Assembly: GCF_015500075.1 (NCBI RefSeq)
Contig: NZ_CP045496.1
Span: forward strand, 5,156,001 to 5,220,000
Source of the DNA: Mesorhizobium sp. INR15
GTDB lineage: Bacteria > Pseudomonadota > Alphaproteobacteria > Rhizobiales > Rhizobiaceae
DNA length: 64,000 nucleotides
Reading direction: 5' to 3'
Under the pieces are notes generated by a model. The model made no database searches. It saw only the letters and a list, made by a program, of their open reading frames with translations, and was not told where the DNA came from. Numbering within the stretch: the stretch's first letter is position 1; the number at the start of each line of letters is the position of its first letter. Position numbers and translations under genes: made by a program. Of this stretch, positions 17,502 through 26,600 are shown in pieces.

Positions 17502-17647
17502 CCTTCTCCCCTTGTGGGAGAAGGTGGCCGAGCGAAGCGAGGTCGGATGAGGGGTGTTCCAGAAAACACCAGCATCTCATTCCTTCCAGCACCCCTCATC
17601 CGGCTCGCCGCTAACGCGCCGATCCACCTTCTCCCACAGGGGAGAAG
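17502..17647. repeat. Long inverted intergenic repeat of rhizobial type
   Basis: A 146-bp imperfect palindrome fills the space between two convergent genes. The left arm (17502-17556) starts CCTTCTCCCCTTGTGGGAG and ends in GGATGAGGGGTG. The right arm (17590-17647) begins CACCCCTCATCC and ends CTTCTCCCACAGGGGAGAAG. Each arm also contains its own small hairpin (TTCTCCC/GGGAGAA). Elements of this make-up are scattered through Mesorhizobium and related genomes. Here it could act as a two-way terminator for the D-threonine-aldolase-like gene and ccmC. No coding potential is seen. Confidence 0.85.
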
Positions 17648-17648
17648 A

Positions 17649-18407
17649 TTAAGAGCGCTCGGCTTGCCGGGCTGCGACGCGGCGCATGGCGGTGACGCGG
17701 CGGCGGCGTATCTCGGTGCGCATCGCGGTCAGATGCAGTGCGAAAAACAGCACGGTAAAGCCGACAGCCATCACCAGCAACGGCCATAGCAGGCTGGGGT
17801 CAATAGTCGGCCCGCCGAGCCGGAACACCGACGCCGGCTGATGCAACGTGTTCCACCAGTCGACCGAGAACTTGATGATCGGAATGTTGATGAAGCCGAC
17901 CAGCGTGATGATGGCGGCGGCCCAGGCAGCACGCCCGACATCATCCAGTGCCCGGGTCAGCGCAATGATACCGAGATACATCAGGAACAGCACGAAGACA
18001 GAGGTCAGCCGCGCGTCCCAAACCCACCAGGTGCCCCACATCGGCTTGCCCCAGATCGAACCGGTGACCAGCGCCAGGGCGGTGAATACCGCTCCAATGG
18101 GGGCCGCGGACTTGAGCGCGACATCCGCCAGCGGATGGCGCCAGACCAGTGTCCCCAGTGCCGAAACCGCCATCAGCGTGTAGCACATCATGGCCAGCCA
18201 GGCGAACGGCACATGGATGTACATGATGCGAACAGTGATGCCTTGCTGGAAATCCTCAGGCGCGGTGAAACTCATATAGAGGCCGACGGCGAGGACAAGC
18301 GCCGCAACAGCCGCAAGCCATGGCACGATCCTGTCCGCCAGCGCGACGAAGCGCGTCGGGTTGGCAAGATCCATCCATCCTGTCGGGACTGACCGTGTGT
18401 CGCTCAT
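17649..18407 (-). CDS. ccmC: Cytochrome c maturation heme exporter/handling protein CcmC
   Basis: 252 residues with six predicted membrane helices and the heme-handling tryptophan-rich segment MWGTWWVWDARLTS between helices. Periplasmic histidines flank it (MYIHVPFAW and FSVDWWNTLHQPA). CcmC passes heme to CcmE in cytochrome c maturation. In most alphaproteobacteria ccmC sits in ccmABCD; here neither ccmB upstream nor ccmD downstream is found, only ndvA and a PLP enzyme. Start ATG 18407 is conserved in position relative to the first helix. Confidence 0.93.
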   Translation of the reverse strand: MSDTRSVPTGWMDLANPTRFVALADRIVPWLAAVAALVLAVGLYMSFTAPEDFQQGITVRIMYIHVPFAWLAMMCYTLMAVSALGTLVWRHPLADVALKSAAPIGAVFTALALVTGSIWGKPMWGTWWVWDARLTSVFVLFLMYLGIIALTRALDDVGRAAWAAAIITLVGFINIPIIKFSVDWWNTLHQPASVFRLGGPTIDPSLLWPLLVMAVGFTVLFFALHLTAMRTEIRRRRVTAMRRVAARQAERS

Positions 18408-18453
18408 GCGACTTTACATAGACCGCCGGCACGTTGGCGGCAATCCGAGGCAT

Positions 18454-18474
18454 CGCGCGTCCTTTGGACGCGCG
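18454..18474. repeat. Perfect hairpin between ccmC and ndvA
   Basis: Arms CGCGCGTCC (18454-18462) and GGACGCGCG (18466-18474) form a 9-bp perfect stem with a TTT/AAA loop. It has no run of T on either side, so it is more likely a small intergenic palindrome than a strong terminator. Confidence 0.6.
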
Positions 18475-18497
18475 GGATTTGGTTGAAGGGAATGGAA

Positions 18498-18516
18498 GCT
18501 CCGGGTCGTCCGGAGC
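18498..18516 (-). terminator. Probable ndvA terminator
   Basis: GCTCCGG (18498-18504) pairs with CCGGAGC (18510-18516), 10 bases after the ndvA stop on the minus strand. A moderately T-rich TTCCATTCCC follows in the direction of transcription. Confidence 0.5.
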
Positions 18517-18525
18517 CTGATATGC

Positions 18526-20304
18526 TCAGGCAGCCTCGCCCTGCTGCTGCACGGAACGGCTGAGGCGGCGAACCTCTTCGTCGTTCAGCAGGCCGCCGGC
18601 GCGCAGCAGGCTGGCAAAACGGCCATTGCGCATCGACAGTTCGGCGAAGCCGCCCATTTCGACCACCCTGCCCTTGTCCATGAACACGACCAGATCGGCG
18701 TCGCGAACGGTGGTCAGGCGGTGGGCGATGATGAAGGTCGTGCGGTCGCGACGCAACTCGTCGATCGCTTCCTTGACGCGGTCCTCGGTCTCGACGTCGA
18801 GCGCGCTGGTCGCTTCGTCAAGAACCAGGATCGGCGCATCCTTGAGCACGGCGCGGGCAATGGCGATGCGCTGGCGCTCGCCACCCGACAGCTGGCCGCC
18901 GCGTTCGCCGACAACCGTGTCGTAGCCGCTGCTCTTCGACAGGATGAAGTCCTGCGCGGCAGCCGCGTTGGCGGCGGCATGGACTTCGTCATAGCTCGCA
19001 TCGGCGCGGCCAACACGGATGTTGTCCTCGATCGAACGGTTGAGCAGCCCGGCGTCCTGGAACACAGTGGCGATTGAGTGGCGCAGCGACTTGCGGGTCA
19101 CGCTGCGGGTGTCGATGCCGTCGATCAGGATACGGCCGCTGGACGGCGTGAAGACGCGCTGCAAGAGATTGATGAGCGTCGTCTTTCCAGCGCCGGTCGG
19201 GCCGACAATGGCGACGGTCTGGCCGGCCTGAACCTCGAACGACACGTCGTCGATACCCTGACCCGAATTGGCGAATTCGAAGCCGACATTCTCGAAGCGG
19301 ATATGACCGGTGACGTTGACGAGATCGCGCAGGCCCTCCGGCTCGGCTGCTTCGGCGGCGGAGTCCTCGAGCTGGTAGAAATCCTGGAGCTTGGCGCGTG
19401 CCTCGGAAATCTGGTTGGCGAAAGCCGACATCTGGTCGAGACGAGCGATCAGCATCGTGGCAAAGCCGGTGAAGGCGATGACATCGCCGATACGCAGCTG
19501 GCCATGTGTCACGAGATAAGATCCGATCGACAACACGATGAGCATCGAGATTGCCGATGACAGACGGTGCAAGGCATTGGCCAGCGCCCACCAGTCAAGC
19601 ACCGGGTTCTGGGCGTCGAGCAGGTTCTTCACGTAGCGCTTCAGCGTCTCGGCTTCGTGACCAAGACGGTTGTAGCTCTGCAGAACCGCGACGTTGCTGA
19701 CCGAGTCCGTTACGTGAGCGAAGACCTGATGATAGTGGCGCTCCACCGCCGCCTGGCCCGCCTTGGTGCGGCGCATGACCATCCGGCCGATGCCGACATA
19801 GAGCAGTCCGAGACCGAGCAGGACCAGCGACATGCGCAGGTCCATGCTGATCGCGGTTGGGACCAGCAGCACCAGGGCGACAGCCGTGGAAAGGTGCTGG
19901 CGCATGAATTCGAGCCAGAGGCTGAACAGGGTTTCAACAGCGCGCAGCATCGTGTGCAATGCATTCGACGTGCCGTGCTGATGGTGCCAGGCGAGCGGCA
20001 TTGTTATGACGCGCTCGAAGGACTGGCACAGAACTTCGCTGCGGCGCGCATGGGCAAAGCGGTCGGCGCCGCGCGCCACCATGACGAAAGCAACGATGTT
20101 GAATGCACCGAGACCGGCCCACATGATCAGCGTCGTGAAGACGGAGCCGCGCTCGGAGATCGCGCCAATGACGCGACCGAACATGATCGGCTCAAGAAGC
20201 GCTACAATGGCGAGGGCGACGTTGGCCGAGCAGATCAGCGCGACACGCTTCCTGTCGGCGGCCAGATAACCGAGCGCTCTCCAGTAGATTTGCAGAAGGG
20301 TCAC
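18526..20304 (-). CDS. ndvA: Cyclic beta-1,2-glucan ABC exporter NdvA
   Basis: 592 residues from the GTG at 20304, which has GGAG eight bases upstream and gives the N-terminus expected for NdvA (VTLLQIYWRALGYL); a 23-residue upstream extension is less likely. It has six transmembrane helices in the first 300 residues, then an ABC domain with Walker A GPTGAGKT, signature LSGGERQRIAIARA, Walker B ILVLDEATSALD and the switch histidine (IIAHRLTTV). It exports cyclic beta-1,2-glucan to the periplasm for osmoadaptation and host interaction. It lies downstream of ndvB on the same strand, separated by 329 bp. Confidence 0.95.
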   Translation of the reverse strand: MTLLQIYWRALGYLAADRKRVALICSANVALAIVALLEPIMFGRVIGAISERGSVFTTLIMWAGLGAFNIVAFVMVARGADRFAHARRSEVLCQSFERVITMPLAWHHQHGTSNALHTMLRAVETLFSLWLEFMRQHLSTAVALVLLVPTAISMDLRMSLVLLGLGLLYVGIGRMVMRRTKAGQAAVERHYHQVFAHVTDSVSNVAVLQSYNRLGHEAETLKRYVKNLLDAQNPVLDWWALANALHRLSSAISMLIVLSIGSYLVTHGQLRIGDVIAFTGFATMLIARLDQMSAFANQISEARAKLQDFYQLEDSAAEAAEPEGLRDLVNVTGHIRFENVGFEFANSGQGIDDVSFEVQAGQTVAIVGPTGAGKTTLINLLQRVFTPSSGRILIDGIDTRSVTRKSLRHSIATVFQDAGLLNRSIEDNIRVGRADASYDEVHAAANAAAAQDFILSKSSGYDTVVGERGGQLSGGERQRIAIARAVLKDAPILVLDEATSALDVETEDRVKEAIDELRRDRTTFIIAHRLTTVRDADLVVFMDKGRVVEMGGFAELSMRNGRFASLLRAGGLLNDEEVRRLSRSVQQQGEAA

Positions 20305-20633
20305 CCCAGTTACTCCGCCACGCTGTTTATTGTGCACTGCATCATTTGACTCGTATCGGTTGATACGTCGCAAAACAATGCCCGTTTATCTCTTCCGTTC
20401 CCATTTCGCGAACAAAAGATGACGACGTTCCGAAATCTGCCGTGATCACCTAACGGTTTGAGAAGACAGGTAAAATGTCAGGCATGCGGCAAAATCATGG
20501 CAGTCGACCCGCGCTGCCACAATTTTAATCACCAACAATGTCGGGCCGATGACCAAAAGCCGAAATCGGCTTCTGGCAAAGTATCGTGCGCAATATAGGA
20601 GCTGTCAGGGCGCCTATAAAGGCGACCAAAGCT
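20305..20633 (-). promoter_or_regulatory. ndvB-ndvA intergenic region with small palindromes
   Basis: 329 bp without a gene. It holds the ndvA ribosome site (GGAG upstream of 20304), an inverted repeat CGTATC/GATACG at 20352-20367 about 50 bp before the ndvA start, and a weak hairpin CGCCT/AGGCG at 20611-20624 just after the ndvB stop. The sequence between is AT-richer than the flanking genes and could carry an ndvA promoter; I see no convincing -35/-10 pair. Confidence 0.4.
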
Positions 20634-23600
20634 TCAAGCCGGGATCTTGACGGTGACCTCGGTAACCTCGCCGCTCTTCAATTCGACGGCCGACGCCTTG
20701 GTTTTCGTACCATTCAGTTCCAACGAAATGGCCTTGGCCTTGCTGTCGCGGACAACGCGAACCTTGAGCTCAGCCCCCAACATCTTGAGGTTTGCCGAGT
20801 AACCATCCCAATGGCTGGGAAGTCTTGGCTTGAACTGAACGCGCTGGCCGCGCCTTTCGATGCCAAGGATGCTCTCGACCGCCGCACGGTAAAGCCAGCC
20901 GGCGGAGCCCGTGTACCAGGTCCAGCCGCCGCGGCCGCCCTTGTCGTCTCCCGCATAGATGTCAGCCGCCACGACGTAAGGCTCGACCCGATAGTGTTCG
21001 GCCGAGGCCTCGTCGACGGCGTGGTTGACGGGGTTCAGCATCGAGAAACAGCGATAGGCATCATCCGTCCGCCCCATTTCGGCGAGCGCGATAACAAACC
21101 ATGTGGCAGCGTGCGTGTACTGGCCGCCATTCTCGCGAACGCCTGGCGGGTAGCTCTTGATGTAACCCGGATCCTTTTCGGTTTTCGAGAACGGCGGCGT
21201 GAACAGCTTGACGATCTTGAGCTTATCGTCGACGAGCAGCCTGGTTGCCTGGTCCATCGCCGTCATTGAACGGGCCGGATCGCCGTCGCCTGACAGCACG
21301 CTCCAAGACTGCGCGATCGAGTCGATCTTGCACTCCAGCGACGTTCGCGAACCGAGCGGCGTGCCATCGTCGAAGCTGCCGCGCCGGTACCACTCGCCGT
21401 CCCAGGCGGTGCTCTCCAAAGCCCGCTTCAGCGCGTCGGCATGCTTTGTCCAGCCTTGTGCCCGCTTGGTGTCGCCTTCGGACTTGGCAATGGCGGCGAA
21501 GTCGCCAAGCGTCTTCAAGAGGAACCAGCCGAGCCAGACGCTCTCGCCCTTGCCGTGCTGGCCGACGCGGTTCATGCCATCGTTCCAGTCGCCACCGAGG
21601 ATCAGCGGCAGTCCGGCGGGGCTGCTGCGCTTGATGGCGAGATCCAGCGCACGCGCGCAATGGTCGTAAAGCGAGGCCGACTTCTTCGACACCTCGGGGG
21701 TGAAGAAGGCATCGTGCTCGCCCTCGCCCAGCGGCTGTCCATCGATGAAGGGCAGTTGCTCCTTCAGGATGGAGGCATCGCCGGTCACCGAGAGATAACG
21801 CGCCGTGGCATGGGCAAGCCAGACGACGTCGTCCGAGATCAGGGTGCGGACACCTGCTCCGGTGCGCGGCAGCCACCAATGCTGCACATCACCCTCGGGG
21901 AACTGCCTTCGCGCCGCATTGAGGATCTGATCCCGCGCCAGGGTCGGATCGTGCGCCAGCAGAGCCAGCGTATCCTGCAACTGATCGCGGAAACCGAAGG
22001 CGCCGCTCGCCTGATAGAAAGCGGAGCGAGCACGGATGCGGCACGCCAGGCTCTGGTAAGGCAGCCAGTGATTGACCATGGCATCGAGCGCCTTGTCCGG
22101 CGTCTCGACCTGGATCGTATCAAGGAAGCCGCGCCATTCGCGCTCGTTGTCGGCCAGCCGCTGATCGAAGTCCTTGCCACGGTGCGCCTGCACCAGGGCA
22201 CTCGCCTCCTCGACGGAGTCGGCGTCACCGAGCAACCAGAGCAGCGTCACGTCGCCACCGGCAGGAACCTCGATATCCCGCGCGATAGCCGCGCATGGAT
22301 CGTCGCCGGCTTCGACACGGCCTGAAAGGGCAGCACCGCTCAGCACGGCCTGCGGCAGTTCACTGCTGCCATGCCGGCCGAGGAACTCGGTGCGGTCCGC
22401 CGTCACCGAATGCACGCCGCCATCGGCGGCGAGGAAGGCAACCCGGTCGCCGAAGTCGAGCCCGTATGGGTTCTGCGCCAGCAAAGCACCGGTCGCGGCA
22501 TCCCTGGAGGGGATAATTGTTGCCGCCGTGCGCGAGCGATGCCCGCCCAGCACCCACTCGGCATAGGCATAGACGCGCAGCCGCGCCGGCACCGAGCCCG
22601 AATTCTGGATGCGCAGCCGGGAGATCTTTACCGGATCGACTGGATCGACGACATGCGTGAGGTCCATCGACAGCGGACCGCGCTTCGAGCGGAAGGTCGA
22701 GAAACCCTGCCCGTGCCATGCTTCGTAGGTCATCGAGGGGTCGCGCACCACGGCGGCCAATGGCGAGAACGCCTTGCCGCTGGCCTGGTCGTAGATGTAG
22801 ATGCCCTCGCCAGGCCGGTTGGAGACAGGATCGTTCGTCCATGGCGTCAGCTGATAGTCGCGGCTGTTGCGGCTCCAGGTGAAGGCAGCGCCTTCCGCTG
22901 AAGTGTGGAAGCCGAACGAGGCGTTGGAGACGACGTTGATCCACGGCTGAGGCGTCGAGCGGCGGCCTGCGAGGCGCACGACATAGTGACGCCCGTCGCC
23001 ATCGAAGCCGCCAAAACCGTTCCACTGGCTAAGCCCGGCACCGTCCGCCCGGCTGTCGACCAAGGCATGCGACGTATAGGTTTGCGTTACCGGCGCCAGT
23101 TCGCGTGATCCTGGCAACACTGCCGGCTGCAAGGCGTCGCGCGCCTGTAGCGCAGCCGCCTCGGCCCGCTCGATCTGGTCGAAAATGGTGCCGTTGCGCG
23201 TATGCAGCACCACACGGGCAACCGCGAGCAAGGTCTTGTAGGTGGTCTCGTCCATGAGATCGCGGCGCACCGCGAAGATATGCTGGCGCGGACCGAGTTC
23301 CTTGCCGCGCAGGCGGCTGTTCTCGCACAGCGTCTCGACAGCCCGCTGCAGGTCCTGGACGTAGGAAGACGCCTGCTCGTTGACGACGACGAAGTCGACC
23401 ATCATGCCGCGAGCACGCATGTATTCCTGGAAGCGCAGCGCCTGGGCGACGATCTCGAGATCGGCAACGTCGCCGATCCTGACCAGGAAGATCGGGAAAT
23501 CGCCCGATATGCTGGTTGGCCACAAGCTGGACTGCCTGCCGAGCCCCGAGACGATGGATTCGGCGGGAAGACGCAGGAACGGGTCCGGATAGATCAGATA

Positions 23601-26600
23601 GCGCGCCAGTTTCTGCACATTGGCGGCGTCGGTCAGGCTGAGGCCCATATGGCGGGTCTGCACCTGGCTGCGGGTCCAGGCCAACATCGCCTGACGGGCA
23701 AAGCTTTCGGGATGGTCAAGCCGCGCGATGGCCTCGTCCAGCTCGGTCCGGTTTGCGCCCACCACGGTCCAGAAGGTCAGCGATATCTTCTTGTTGGCGG
23801 GCACGCGCACCTGGCGCCGCAGCGAGGCGACGGGATCCAGCGTGAAGCCGGAATGGCCGCCAAGTTTTGCGCCGGCATCGAACGCGGCGGCATCGACGAT
23901 GGTACGTCCGCGGCCGATGAAGGCGCGCCTGTCGGTCTCGGCTTCGGCATCGCGCGCCAATCCGGATGGATCGGTGACGAAATGCACCATGGCGATATCC
24001 GGCTCGCTGGTTTCGCGCTTGCGGCGGGTTGCGAAGATCGCCCCATTGTTCGAAGCGATTTCGGTTTCCACGAACATTTTCGAGAAAGCCGGATGGGCGT
24101 TGTCAGCAGCATCGGAGCCGAGCACCAGCTCGGCGAACGAGGTCACCTCGATATGCCGGTCGGTGCCGCCGTCATTATAGAGGGTAACCCGCCGGCCCTC
24201 GCCATTGCCTTCGGAGATGACGATGCACTCGACCTCGGAGCGCAAGGTGCCCACCGATTTGACGAAGCTCGCCTTGTCGTCGGAAAACAGCGTCTGAGCC
24301 TTCTCCTCGGGCGCGCGCTTCGGTTCTGCCGTTGCCGACCACCAGTCGCCGGTGCCGGCATCACGCAGGAAGATGTAGGAGCCAAGCCGGTCTTCGGTCG
24401 GGTCCGGCTGCCAGCGCGTCACGGACATATCACCCCAGCGGCTGTAGCCGGAGCCGGTCGCCGTGACCATCACCGAATAGCGGCCGTTGGACATGACGCT
24501 GGTCGAGCGCAGCGACTGCAGCGGATTGAGGACAATGCGGGTGTCTGGGCTTTCGGCCTCCGTCTCGTCCTTTGCCCGCTCGTCGGCTTCGGTCCTGACG
24601 GTGGCGGTCGGGATATCGCGCGGCGCCCGCTCCTGCAGCAGCAATTCAGCCGACTCGATGACCGGGTCACTGTGGAAGCGGTCCCGCATGCGGCCTTCGA
24701 AGATGGCGTCGGCGACGGCGGCGATCGACATGCCCGAATGGTGCGCATAGTAGTTCAGCACCACGGCATGGTTGGTGCCCTCCGGCACACGCTGCGGGGT
24801 GAAATCCACCGCGTCATAGTAGCCGTGACGGCCAAGAGCGCCGATGTCCCGCAACCGGGCCAGATTCTGGACGGCTTCGCGGGGATTGAACTGCGCCGCC
24901 AGCACCGTGGCGTAGGGCGCGATGACCGTGTTCTGGCCAAGACCGCGCTTCAGGCCGAGGCCGGGCACGCCGAAATTGGTGTACTGATAGGTCAGCTCGC
25001 GGTCACGGGCGTTGTAAGCCGCTTCCGAAATGCCCCACGGCACGTTCTTCGAACGGCCATACTGGATTTGGCGCTTGATGATCAGCTTGCTGGTCTGGTT
25101 GAGAATGCTGCCTTGCGGCTCCTTCATGACCAGCGGCGGCATCAGGTATTCGAACATCGAGCCCGACCACGACATCAGCGCGCCCTGGAAGCCGATCTCG
25201 ACGATCGGCCGGCCAAGCCGGAACCAATGCTCGGTCGGCAGATCGCCCTTGGCGATGGCGAACAGGCTGGTCAGCCGCGCCTCGGAGGCGAGAAGGTCGT
25301 AGCAGCTTTCGTCAAGCTGGTTCTCTTCGACCCGGTAACCGATCGACAAAAGCTTGCGCTCCGTGCGCATCAGGAAGGCGAATTCCATTTCAAAGGCAAA
25401 GCGGCGTGTCCGCTCACGCAAGGCCAGCAGCTTGGCGCGCAGCGCTTCGACGGTGTTGTCGTCGCTATGCGCGTCATGCACATGCGCTTCGCAGGTGGCT
25501 TCGAGCCTTGCGGCCCAGTCGACGAGAACGTCGCTCTGCGCCGAGGCGGCCTCGGTGTGGATCGCGGCGGCGAGCTTACGGATTTCCCCGGCCAGAACGG
25601 CCAGATTGATGGTTCGGATCGAGGCCATTTCAGGCTGCGCCTTGATCGTATCGACAGCGCGCCGCATGCCGTCGAGGCGGTCGGCCAGACGCTGACGCAA
25701 CGGCCGCAACTGGCGGCGATCGTCAGGCAATTCATCCAGGCTTTCGCTGAGGATGGTCACCGTGTCGAGAATACCTTCGAAGTCTCCTTGCAAGTGGACC
25801 GAAGGCGCTTCGGCCCATTCGACGCAAGCGGCCGCAACCGCGACCAGGTGGCCGGCGAGATTGCCGCTGTCGACAGCGGAAATATACAAGGGGTAGAGCG
25901 GCTTCAGCGTCGTGGTGTCGTACCAGTTGAAGAGGTGGCCACGGTGGCGCGGCATGCTCTCGATGGTCGTCATGGTCGCGTCTATGCGTGTGATGGCATC
26001 GGACAGGCTGATCCAGCCGAAATCGCGCGCCGAAACCACGGACAGGAGATAGACGCCGACATTGGTCGGCGATGTGCGCGGGGCCACAATCGGTGCCGGG
26101 CTTTCCTGGAAATTGTCAGGCGGCAGATTGTGATGCTCGACCGTCACGAAGCTCTCGAAATAGTGCCAGGTGCGGCGCGCAATCGTGCGAAGCGCGTGAA
26201 TATCGGCCTGCGAGATGCGCAAGCGGTCCTCGGTTTCCGCCGAGCGGCTGATCCAGCTGGCGATCGCCGGCGAGCCGATCCAGAACAGGGCGAAGAAGAA
26301 AGCGACGAAGGCACCGGTGGAATCGGCCAGCACCGGGATGGCGAGGCCGACAAATCCGATAATCACCGCGCCATACATCATGCCGTAGTAAGAGCCGAGA
26401 TCGTTGTCGCCGCTTTTGTGCGCCTGCGAGGCGGTGCGCCATTCCAACAGGTTCTGCCGGCTGACGAACAGCCGGTAGAGGGTACGGATGATGGCATCGC
26501 CCATCATCCAGGCGAGATGCGCCATCAGCACGATCTTGAGCGCCACCATGGCAGTGCCGAAGGCGACGTCACGCGCGAGTGCCGAGAAATGGCCGCGCGG

